64,000 nt of DNA from Bin87 sp965204905 (GTDB lineage: Bacteria > Chloroflexota > Dehalococcoidia > Lucifugimonadales > UBA3495): NCBI GenBank assembly GCA_965204905.1, contig OZ242042.1, forward strand, positions 1,364,001 to 1,428,000, written 5' to 3'. Below the pieces are notes generated by a model, which had not been told where the DNA came from, did no database searches, and worked only from the letters and a program-made list of their open reading frames with translations. Each line of letters starts with the position of its first letter. Position 1 is the stretch's first letter. The position numbers and the translations under genes are program-made. This document shows positions 7,685 to 14,841 of the stretch, piece by piece.

Positions 7685-8569
7685 TTAAGGCGCAGTCTTT
7701 TTGGAGTCAAACCAGGGTTCGATGACGGCTAGAACGTCGCTGGGGTATTCCATGGGGAGGAAGTGGCTGCCCTTGCCCATGGGTTTGACTTCGGCGGCGG
7801 GGACGAGTTGTCGGAACTGCTGGATGCCGGAGTCGTCGATGCGTTGACAGCCAGGGTAATCGGCGAGGAGGAGCAGCCAATCTCCGGACAGATTCGCCAA
7901 GTAGCTTTGAATCTGGAACTCATCGCGCATGCCGTAGAAGGTGGCTTCGGTTTCGGGGTGGCACTTCAACTCGGCGCGGCCGTCGGGGAGCAGGTGGGTT
8001 CCGCCCTCGATGAATTGTTGGTAGGGTTCGTCCTGCCAGTCCTTGAAGGCGGCGCGGGTGCGATAGGCGTCGAACATGGCGTCGCGGGTTTCCCAGATGG
8101 GGCGCTTCATGCGGGTGCGCTCGGCGCGACGGTTGAGGTCCTGCGTGGGCGCAGTGGGCGCGTCGTTGCTGACGCGGGTTTCGACGAGGGCAACGGGGCC
8201 GAATCGGTTGGGCAGCAGGTTGGCGGCGATGATGGCGGCCAGGCCGCCGGACGAGTGGCCGACCACGCGCGGCGCTTCCAGTTCCATGGAGTCCACTATG
8301 GCGGCCAGATCTTCGCCGGCGTACTCGAAACGGTAGCCCTTGTCGGACGGGTCGGTGTCGCCGTGGCCGCGCTGGTCGAAGGCGAGCACGCGGTATTTTG
8401 CGGACAGGCGGCGGGCGATGGGCTTCCAGGGCCAGGCGCAGAGGCCGGTGGCATGGAGCATTAGCAGCGGCGGCGCGTCCGGGTCGCCCCATTCGAGATA
8501 GTGGTGGCGGATGCCGTTGGCGTGGAGGTAGTGGCTGGTCCAGTCGTTGGGGTTGTGGCTGGTTGACAT
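7685..8569 (-). CDS. Alpha/beta hydrolase
   Basis: A 294-residue alpha/beta-hydrolase-fold protein. It shows the oxyanion region LMLHATGLCAW, the FDQRGHGDTD turn, the nucleophile elbow GHSSGG (Ser near residue 110) and the catalytic His in GSHFLPMEYP near the C-terminus. The substrate cannot be named. The chosen start is the ATG at 8569 (MSTSHNPND); the frame runs upstream to 8737 but across a non-homologous stretch that overlaps a PIN-domain remnant in another frame. It is the first gene of the leftward set that goes on to moaC. Confidence 0.88.
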   Translation of the reverse strand: MSTSHNPNDWTSHYLHANGIRHHYLEWGDPDAPPLLMLHATGLCAWPWKPIARRLSAKYRVLAFDQRGHGDTDPSDKGYRFEYAGEDLAAIVDSMELEAPRVVGHSSGGLAAIIAANLLPNRFGPVALVETRVSNDAPTAPTQDLNRRAERTRMKRPIWETRDAMFDAYRTRAAFKDWQDEPYQQFIEGGTHLLPDGRAELKCHPETEATFYGMRDEFQIQSYLANLSGDWLLLLADYPGCQRIDDSGIQQFRQLVPAAEVKPMGKGSHFLPMEYPSDVLAVIEPWFDSKKTAP

Positions 8570-8624
8570 GTTAGTCGGCCTACGTTGCTGCTCCGTGCAG
8601 AATGGAGAATCGAGAGGGGTGGGA

Positions 8625-8750
8625 TTAGTTGTCAACGAGTTCGATTCGGTCGCCGTAACCGCTGAAATCAGACGTATTGTAAGTAAGCAACCGCCGTTCG
8701 CCGTGGGCAAGCATCGTTGCAACGATGTTGGCGTCATGGATACGCAAGTT
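8625..8750 (-). pseudogene. Remnant of a PIN-domain (VapC-type) toxin gene, C-terminal part
   Basis: Directly after the stop of the DUF7662-like gene, and in the same frame, 41 codons read as the C-terminal third of a VapC ribonuclease. They include LRIHDANIVATMLAHG, then LLTYNTSDF and an end like IELVDN followed by a stop. The Asp in IHDAN and the Asp in TSDF fit late acidic positions of PIN domains. No start codon or N-terminal two thirds is present, since that space holds the DUF7662-like gene. I take it as a decayed toxin-antitoxin locus cut by recombination. Confidence 0.65.
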
Positions 8751-9146
8751 TCAAATCCTGTCTTCGTAAATCTGCTCTCGGCTTACAGTGAATCCTGAGG
8801 GCCAATGTCCAATATGTCGAGCAGGCCATATTTCGTCGAGGTTGATTGGCTGCGTTCTATGTCGACGGAAGGTCAGGGACTCAATTTCCAAGTTGATGTT
8901 GGCGGCATCCCAGCCAGCGGAAGTCCAGGCGAGAGATTGGACATGGCGATTGCCGCTGCTCTCGTTCCCCCACCAAGATTGATGGCGACGGGCCGACGGC
9001 GGAAGTTTGAACCCAAGGATCGCTTCGATTTCAGAGAAAGAGGCATTCCAGACCAAGCCCCGGCGATCACAGAGGTGGTGATACAGGTTCCGGTACTTGC
9101 TGCGTTGGGCTTTCTCCCTGATTTGTTCACGTGGCTCTATCGACAT
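8751..9146 (-). CDS. DUF7662-like domain protein
   Basis: A 131-residue protein with the pattern of the DUF7662 group: KYRNLYHHL, SFSEIEAILGFKLPPSAR, SWWGNE, and AWTSAGWDAANINLE. The function is unknown; the group often appears near mobile or defence genes (my recollection of the family, not shown here). The start at 9146 has GAGGA eight bases upstream. The last 35 residues go beyond the usual domain and run up to the PIN remnant, so the C-terminus may be a product of the same rearrangement. Confidence 0.7.
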   Translation of the reverse strand: MSIEPREQIREKAQRSKYRNLYHHLCDRRGLVWNASFSEIEAILGFKLPPSARRHQSWWGNESSGNRHVQSLAWTSAGWDAANINLEIESLTFRRHRTQPINLDEIWPARHIGHWPSGFTVSREQIYEDRI

Positions 9147-9206
9147 GGGAATTTCCTCTTTTGCTGCGTTCCGGTCCGATGATAGCACGTAACAGCGCGG
9201 CAGTTA

Positions 9207-9215
9207 TGCTATAAT
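9207..9215 (+). promoter_or_regulatory. Extended -10 promoter of the nuo operon (TGCTATAAT)
   Basis: TGC TATAAT stands 56 bases before the nuoA start, in the gap between the divergent DUF7662-like gene and nuoA. No good -35 box is visible, which is common with an extended -10. The same nine bases occur before several other genes in the window (45251, and on the minus strand 44475 and 56876). Confidence 0.7.
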
Positions 9216-9270
9216 GCCGCCGCCCATTCCGGCGGGGTGATAACGATGTCGGTGAGGGTGAGCCGCTATC

Positions 9271-9657
9271 ATGCTAGAAGATTATTTTGGTCAATACGGC
9301 CTGATCGCCATCTTTCTGGCGCTTTCCATAATCGTCCCGTGCAGTATGCTGGGGGCGTCGTATGCGCTGTCGCGGTTGGGGATACGGCCGGCGCGCCCGG
9401 ACGCGGTGAAGCATGACACCTACGAGTGCGGCGTGCAGACCATTGGCGGGACGTGGAACCGGTTCCAGTTTCGCTACTACATGTTCGCCATCCTCTTCGT
9501 GATTTTCGACGTTGAGGTGGTGTTCCTGTATCCGTGGGCCACGAAGTTCCTGACGCTGGAGCTGTTTGCACTGATTGAGATGGCGGTATTCGTCGGCATC
9601 CTGCTGCTGGCGTGGGCGTACGCCTGGCGCAAGCGGGACCTGGAGTGGCAGGGGTAG
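9271..9657 (+). CDS. nuoA: NADH-quinone oxidoreductase subunit A
   Basis: A small membrane subunit of complex I, 128 residues with three hydrophobic segments. The conserved loop DTYECGVQ (with the Cys) and the FRYYMFAILFVIFDVE segment are typical of NuoA/ND3. It heads a long rightward operon whose promoter is at 9207. Confidence 0.96.
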   Translation: MLEDYFGQYGLIAIFLALSIIVPCSMLGASYALSRLGIRPARPDAVKHDTYECGVQTIGGTWNRFQFRYYMFAILFVIFDVEVVFLYPWATKFLTLELFALIEMAVFVGILLLAWAYAWRKRDLEWQG

Positions 9658-9661
9658 CGAA

Positions 9662-10294
9662 ATGGTGGAATCGACGCATTTTGAACTGCCATCGGTTGGC
9701 GGGCCGCTGCACAACCGGACGTGGGAGATCGACCGCTCAGAAGGTCAGTTGGTCAATGACCTGATTGCCGCTTCGCAGTCGCCCATCGAAGTGCCGGCGA
9801 TTGAAGTGCCCGACGACCTCAAACGCAACCTGATGGTGACGTCGGTGGACGCGCTGGTGAACTGGAGTCGCAAGTCGGCTTTGTGGCCGGTGTCGTTCGG
9901 GCTGGCGTGCTGCGCGTTCGAGATGATGGCGACGGCGATGGGACGATTTGACATCTCGCGGTTCGGGATGGAAGTGTTCCGGGCATCACCGCGGCAAGCC
10001 GACCTGATGATTGTGGCGGGAACGGTTACGTGGAAGATGGCGCCGCCGATCAAGCGCATTTACGAGCAGATGGCCGAACCGCGATGGGTGATCTCCATGG
10101 GGGTCTGCGCAACCAGCGGCGGGCCGTACTTCGGTTCGTACAGCGTGGTTCCGGGGGTGGACCACATCATCCCGGTGGACGTGTACGTGCCGGGGTGTCC
10201 GCCCCGCCCGGATGCGCTGCTGTACGGCATCATGGAACTGCACGAGAAGATCAAGAAGTACCGGAACATCGGCGACCGGAGTTTCAAGCCGTGA
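9662..10294 (+). CDS. nuoB: NADH-quinone oxidoreductase subunit B
   Basis: This is the peripheral-arm subunit that holds the terminal 4Fe-4S cluster N2, which passes electrons to quinone. The 210-residue protein has the adjacent cysteines of N2 in LACCAFEMMA, a later cluster Cys in GVCATSGGPYFGSY, and the PGCPPRPDALLYGI block. The ATG at 9662 follows the nuoA stop by a few bases. The N-terminus is ~40 residues longer than short NuoB forms. Confidence 0.96.
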   Translation: MVESTHFELPSVGGPLHNRTWEIDRSEGQLVNDLIAASQSPIEVPAIEVPDDLKRNLMVTSVDALVNWSRKSALWPVSFGLACCAFEMMATAMGRFDISRFGMEVFRASPRQADLMIVAGTVTWKMAPPIKRIYEQMAEPRWVISMGVCATSGGPYFGSYSVVPGVDHIIPVDVYVPGCPPRPDALLYGIMELHEKIKKYRNIGDRSFKP

Positions 10295-10734
10295 CGTTGG
10301 CGGCGATACCCGGCGAAACCCTGGCCCGGCGTTTGCAGGAAGCGACGCCGGACGCGGTAGTTGAGTGGAACGACGCCGCGGTGTGGGTTAGGCCCGAAGC
10401 GATGGGTTCGGTGGCGACTTTCCTGCATGACGACCCGGAGATAGATTTCGCGTTTCTGAACGCCATCAGCGCGATCGACTTCGTCGAGCACTTTGAGCTG
10501 GTGTATCACCTCATGTCGCTGGCGAAGGAGCACACTGGTGTGGTGCGGAGCCGGGTCTATGGGCGAGAGGAGCCCACGGCGGCGTCGGTGGTGAACGTGT
10601 GGAAGGGCGCGGACTTCCAGGAACGGGAGATCTGGGATTTGATGGGGATACGGTTCACCGGGCATCCCAACATGAAGCGGATCATGCTGTGGGAAGGGTT
10701 CGACGGCCACCCGCTGCGCAAGGACTTTTTGTAG
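10291..10734 (+). CDS. nuoC: NADH-quinone oxidoreductase subunit C
   Basis: A 30-kDa-type subunit of complex I, 147 residues. The signature is REIWDLMGIRFTGHP followed by WEGFDGHPLRKDF near the C-terminus. The start is GTG at 10291, which overlaps the nuoB stop as GTGA; a frame open to 10030 exists but that part is antisense-like to nuoB and has no match. Confidence 0.94.
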   Translation: MTLAAIPGETLARRLQEATPDAVVEWNDAAVWVRPEAMGSVATFLHDDPEIDFAFLNAISAIDFVEHFELVYHLMSLAKEHTGVVRSRVYGREEPTAASVVNVWKGADFQEREIWDLMGIRFTGHPNMKRIMLWEGFDGHPLRKDFL

Positions 10735-10755
10735 GCAAGGCGCGGAACATTCACA

Positions 10756-11862
10756 ATGACGATTCGCACCGAACCGATGACGGTCAACGTAGGGCCGCAG
10801 CACCCCAGCACGCACGGGGTGTTCCGGGTGCGCATCACGTTCGACGGCGAGGACATTGTTGAAGTGGAGCCGGTGCTGGGCTACCTGCACCGGGGCACGG
10901 AGAAACTCGCCGAGGAACGTAACTACGTACAGGTGGTGACGCTGACCGACCGGCTGGACTACACGTCGTCGATGATTAACAACCAGGCGTACTGCCTGGC
11001 GGTGGAGCAACTCCTGGGGATTGAGCCGCCGCCGCGGGGCAAGTACTTGCGGACGCTGGCGGCGGAGTTGCAGCGGATTGCCAGCCACCTGATTGCGGTG
11101 GGCTTCTTTGTGCAGGAACTGGGGGCGTTCGGGACGCCGCTGATGTACACGTTCCGCAGCCGGGAGCGCATCCTGGACCTGTTTGAGATGCTGTGCGGCG
11201 CGCGGATCACGGTGAGCTACATGCGTCCGGGCGGCGTGTTTTCGGACGCGCCGGCGGACTTCTGGCCGGCCCTGGACCAGTTCCTGGACGACTTTGAGGG
11301 CGAACTGGAAGAGATCGAGAACCTGTTGCTGAACAACGAGATCCTGATGGTGCGGACACGGGGGGTCAGCCCGCTGCCCGCCGACGTCGCCATCAACTGC
11401 TCGGTGAGCGGGCCGGTGCTGCGGGCGAGCGGGATCAACTGGGACTGGCGGAAGATGGCGCCATACGACGCCTACGACCAGGTTGAGTTTGACGTGCCGG
11501 TGGGGAGCGCCGGGGACAATTACGACCGGTTCTGGGTGCGGATGCAGGAAGTGCGGCAGAGCCTGAGGATCGTGCGGCAGTGCATCGCTCAGATTGAGCC
11601 GGGGCCGGTGCGGCTGGAGTTGCCGATGGTGTTGCGGGCGGAACCGGGGGCCGAGGCATACGGGCGCGTAGAAGCGTCGAAAGGAGAATTGGGGTTTTTC
11701 CTGGTGAGCGACGGGGGAGTGTCGCCGTACCGGTGCAAAATCCGGTCGCCTTCCCTGATCAACCTGACGATAACCGAGCACCTGCTGTTGGGCTGGAAGC
11801 TGGCGGACATGATCGTGTCGCTGGGCAGCGTTGACATAAATATGGGTGAGGTGGACAGATGA
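10756..11862 (+). CDS. nuoD: NADH-quinone oxidoreductase subunit D
   Basis: The 49-kDa subunit that lines the quinone site together with NuoB, 368 residues. Motifs are NVGPQHPSTHGVFR near the N-terminus, LGYLHRGTEK, SMINNQAYCLAVE and SYMRPGGV. The C-terminus ends DINMGEVDR, as usual for the family. The ATG at 10756 is 21 bases after nuoC. Confidence 0.97.
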   Translation: MTIRTEPMTVNVGPQHPSTHGVFRVRITFDGEDIVEVEPVLGYLHRGTEKLAEERNYVQVVTLTDRLDYTSSMINNQAYCLAVEQLLGIEPPPRGKYLRTLAAELQRIASHLIAVGFFVQELGAFGTPLMYTFRSRERILDLFEMLCGARITVSYMRPGGVFSDAPADFWPALDQFLDDFEGELEEIENLLLNNEILMVRTRGVSPLPADVAINCSVSGPVLRASGINWDWRKMAPYDAYDQVEFDVPVGSAGDNYDRFWVRMQEVRQSLRIVRQCIAQIEPGPVRLELPMVLRAEPGAEAYGRVEASKGELGFFLVSDGGVSPYRCKIRSPSLINLTITEHLLLGWKLADMIVSLGSVDINMGEVDR

Positions 11863-13091
11863 ACGGGTGCCACCTTGACCCGCTGGGCGCGTTGGGCGGG
11901 AACCCGCTATTCGCGTTGATTTACGACCTGGCGGCCTACGTGTTGCCGTGCTGGCTGGCGTTCGTAGTCGCCGGCGTGGTAATCATGCTGATCCTGATCA
12001 ACGCGGTGCTGCTGGGCGCGGCGATAGTGAGCTGGGGCGAGCGGCGACTGCTGGGCCGGTTCCAGAACCGGGTCGGGCCGAACCGCTGGGGGCCGTTCGG
12101 GGCTTTGCAGCCGATTGCGGACCTGGCCAAGCTGATCACCAAAGAGGACATCATTCCCTACGGCGCGGACCGGCTGGCGTTCACGGCGGTGCCGGTAATC
12201 ATGGTGGCGTCGCTGCTGGTAGCAACGGCGGTGATACCTTTCGCCAAGGACGTGGCGCTGGTGGACCTGAACGTGGGGGTGCTGTTCATACTGGCGGTGA
12301 GTTCGCTGACGTCGATTGCGATTTTCACGGCAGGCTGGGCGTCCAACAACCGGTACGCGCTGTTCGGAGCGGGCCGGGCCGTGGCGGTGCTGATCAGCTA
12401 CGAGGTGCCGGTGGTGCTGTCTCTGCTGGGAGTGGTGATAGTCGCCGGGTCAATGTCGCTGGGGGACATCGTGGTGGCGCAGGCGGTGCCGTTCTTCCTG
12501 GTGCAGCCCCTGGCGTTCTTCGTGTTCCTGGCGGGAATGTCGGCGGAGCTGAACCGGACGCCGTTTGACGTGGCGGAGGCGGAGTCGGAAATCATCGCCG
12601 GATACCATACGGAGTACAGCGGCATCAAGTTTGCGCTGATACAGGCGGCCGAGTTTGGGGGCGCGCTGTTCGTGTCGGGCCTAATCGCGACGCTGTTCCT
12701 GGCCGGATGGGCCGGGCCGGTGGCGGACTGGCTGGGGTGGCTGTGGTTCCTGATCAAGACGTTCATCGGCATCTTCCTGTTCGTGTGGATTCGCTCGACG
12801 TTCCCGCGCCTGCGTCTGGACCAGATTATGACAGTGTGCTGGAAGTTCCTGATGCCGTTGAGCTTCATCAACCTGGCAGCGGTGACGCTGGAGGTGTACT
12901 TCCTGCGGGACGGCAACGGCGTGTTGAGCACGGCGGACCTGTGGATCATGACGGCGATCAACATTCCGGTGGCGGTAGTGTCGATAGCGTTTTTCGGGTG
13001 GATAATCCGGCAGAAGGTACGGGACAGTTCGCGGACGACGGCGGCAGCGTCGCCTATGGTGCGCGGCGTTTCGACGATTGAAGTGGGCTAA
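11859..13091 (+). CDS. nuoH: NADH-quinone oxidoreductase subunit H
   Basis: The membrane subunit that joins the peripheral and membrane arms and forms part of the quinone channel. It has 410 residues with about eight to nine hydrophobic segments. Hallmarks are ERRLLGRFQNRVGPNRWGP, LADLAKL, and SAELNRTPFDVAEAESE. Its ATG overlaps the nuoD stop (ATGA, 11859-11862). It is longer than the usual ~330-350 residues, with extra hydrophobic sequence at both ends. Confidence 0.96.
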   Translation: MNGCHLDPLGALGGNPLFALIYDLAAYVLPCWLAFVVAGVVIMLILINAVLLGAAIVSWGERRLLGRFQNRVGPNRWGPFGALQPIADLAKLITKEDIIPYGADRLAFTAVPVIMVASLLVATAVIPFAKDVALVDLNVGVLFILAVSSLTSIAIFTAGWASNNRYALFGAGRAVAVLISYEVPVVLSLLGVVIVAGSMSLGDIVVAQAVPFFLVQPLAFFVFLAGMSAELNRTPFDVAEAESEIIAGYHTEYSGIKFALIQAAEFGGALFVSGLIATLFLAGWAGPVADWLGWLWFLIKTFIGIFLFVWIRSTFPRLRLDQIMTVCWKFLMPLSFINLAAVTLEVYFLRDGNGVLSTADLWIMTAINIPVAVVSIAFFGWIIRQKVRDSSRTTAAASPMVRGVSTIEVG

Positions 13092-13109
13092 CGCAGGGGA
13101 GGAGACGCG

Positions 13110-13697
13110 ATGTACGGGCTGGAAATGGCCAAAGGGCTGCTGGTAACGCTGACTAACCTGGCGCGGAAGCCGTTCACGACTTCGTACCCGGAGCAGCGGC
13201 TCAAGCAGCACCCCAGGTTCCGGGGCGAGGAATTCACCTGGTACGAGGAACGGTGTACCGGATGCGCGTCGTGCGCGAAGTACTGCCCGCTGGGAATCAT
13301 CAAGATTGTGACTTCGCCGAGCGAGACCGCGCCGTTGCAGGGGGACAAGTATCGGCTGGAGGTTTTTGACATCGAGTTGCAGCGGTGCATGTTCTGCGGG
13401 TTGTGCGTGGAGGCTTGCCCTTACGACGCGCTGTTCATGGGCAGCGGGTTTGAGGAAGGACAGTACAAGCGGACGGACCTGGTGATCAGCATTGACCGGT
13501 TGCGGCAGGCGGACAAGCATCCGAGCACGTGGTTCCGGCCGCAGTTGGAGGGCATGGAGTACAAGCCCGGAGTCAGCCGGCCGCTGGGATGGCGGGAAGT
13601 GGGACGGGAGAACTGGCGGTGGCACCAGCGCGAGAAAGCGGGGATGCGCCTGTCCGGCGGCAACACGAGCGACCGGAATGCCGAGGACGAAAGCTAG
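13110..13697 (+). CDS. nuoI: NADH-quinone oxidoreductase subunit I
   Basis: A ferredoxin-like subunit with two 4Fe-4S clusters, bound by CTGCASCAKYCP and CMFCGLCVEACP, that passes electrons toward NuoB. The 195-residue length is normal with a charged C-terminal extension. GGGGAGG-type sequence (13096-13102) precedes the ATG at 13110. Confidence 0.96.
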   Translation: MYGLEMAKGLLVTLTNLARKPFTTSYPEQRLKQHPRFRGEEFTWYEERCTGCASCAKYCPLGIIKIVTSPSETAPLQGDKYRLEVFDIELQRCMFCGLCVEACPYDALFMGSGFEEGQYKRTDLVISIDRLRQADKHPSTWFRPQLEGMEYKPGVSRPLGWREVGRENWRWHQREKAGMRLSGGNTSDRNAEDES

Positions 13698-14300
13698 ATG
13701 GGCGCCGAGTGGTTCAAGGACGTAGTTTTCTGGGCCCTGGCCGTGGTGGCGATTGCCGGCGCGGTGGGCGTGGTGATGGTGCGCGACCTGTTCCGGGCGG
13801 CGCTGCTGCTGGCGACGGTGTTCGTGGCGGTGGGCGGCTTTTACGTACTGATGAACGCGGAATTCCTGGCGGTGGTGCAGATACTGATTTACGTGGGGGC
13901 GATTGCGGTGCTGTTCATTTTCGGCGTCATGCTGACGCGGGACGTGCAGCAGGGCAACGCGCCGAACCGATTGCAGATACCGGCGGGCATAGTCTCGGCG
14001 CTGCTGTTGGCGGCGATGATATTCACGGCGGTGACGACGGACTGGACGACGCTGGCCGGCGCGGGACTGGAGGCCAAGTCGCAGATCGCGCAGACGCAGG
14101 CGGTGGGTATAGTTGACATAGAGGCTGCTGGGCGGCTGGCCGAATCGGGATTGTCGGAGCAGGAAGTGGAAAGCGTGGCCGGCGGCGGGTTGGCCGACTT
14201 GCTGGTTGGAGAATTCGTGTTGCCGTTTGAGGCGGTGTCGCTGCTGCTACTGGCGGCGGCGATTGGCGGGCTGGCGCTGGCGCGCGGGCGAGGGAGGTAG
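13698..14300 (+). CDS. nuoJ: NADH-quinone oxidoreductase subunit J
   Basis: A membrane subunit (ND6-like), 200 residues with about five hydrophobic segments. The block DLFRAALLL and the GxYVLMNAEFLAVVQILIY-type segment with the conserved Glu fit NuoJ. The start directly follows the nuoI stop. Confidence 0.94.
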   Translation: MGAEWFKDVVFWALAVVAIAGAVGVVMVRDLFRAALLLATVFVAVGGFYVLMNAEFLAVVQILIYVGAIAVLFIFGVMLTRDVQQGNAPNRLQIPAGIVSALLLAAMIFTAVTTDWTTLAGAGLEAKSQIAQTQAVGIVDIEAAGRLAESGLSEQEVESVAGGGLADLLVGEFVLPFEAVSLLLLAAAIGGLALARGRGR

Positions 14301-14304
14301 CACG

Positions 14305-14634
14305 GTGTCGCTGGAATCGATGCTGGTGGTTGCCGCCGTGCTGTTCTGCGTGGGACTGTACGGGGCGCTGGCGCGGAGGAACTTCATCGCCGTGCTGATG
14401 TCGATAGAGCTTATGTTCAACGGGGTCAACTTGACGCTGGTGGCGATGGGCCGCTGGCTCGCACCCTATGCGGTGCAGGAATCGCTGTCGGCGGTGCTGA
14501 CCGGGCAGGTGTTTGCCGTTTTCATCATCACGGTGGCGGCGGCGGAGATTGCGCTGGGCTTGGGGATCGTGTTTGCGATGTTCCGGACGAACGAGAGCGT
14601 GGACCTGACCGACGCGGCGGCGATGAGGCACTGA
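14305..14634 (+). CDS. nuoK: NADH-quinone oxidoreductase subunit K
   Basis: A small antiporter-like membrane subunit (ND4L), 109 residues with three hydrophobic segments. It carries the two conserved membrane glutamates, in MSIELMFNGVNL and in VAAAEIALGLGI. The start is GTG at 14305, fixed by GGGAGG just upstream (14291-14296); the longer open frame overlaps nuoJ without family match. Confidence 0.95.
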   Translation: MSLESMLVVAAVLFCVGLYGALARRNFIAVLMSIELMFNGVNLTLVAMGRWLAPYAVQESLSAVLTGQVFAVFIITVAAAEIALGLGIVFAMFRTNESVDLTDAAAMRH

Positions 14635-14828
14635 TGTGGGTTGAATTCAAACGCGCGCCGAACCTGATGGCCGCCGAAATCTGGAAAGAAGTCCTGGAGG
14701 CAGAGGGCTTGCCCAGCCGTATCCTGCCGGAAGGGGACATTCGCGACTGGAGCGAGCGGGCGGCGTTTCGCATCTACGTTCCCAAGGGACGCGAGCACGT
14801 AGCCGAAGAGATCGTGCGGAAGCTGTGA
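14634..14828 (+). CDS. DUF2007-like small protein inside the nuo operon
   Basis: A 64-residue protein whose shape (VEFKRAPNLMAAEIWKEVLEAEG then a YVPKGREHVAEEIV end) resembles the DUF2007 'putative signal transducing' family, a small ferredoxin-like alpha/beta fold. It is not a known complex I subunit. The start overlaps the nuoK stop as TGATG, and nuoL begins 13 bases after it, so it is co-translated with the complex. Its role is unknown. Confidence 0.75.
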   Translation: MWVEFKRAPNLMAAEIWKEVLEAEGLPSRILPEGDIRDWSERAAFRIYVPKGREHVAEEIVRKL

Positions 14829-14841
14829 GGACGAAGGCGAG

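Noticed and set aside
9407..9420. Loss of the NuoA quinone-site Cys
   Set aside because: The Cys is present in YECGV.
10060..11781. 573-codon minus-strand frame over nuoB-nuoD
   Set aside because: It is antisense to strongly conserved Nuo genes, with Arg/His/Pro-rich composition and no motif.
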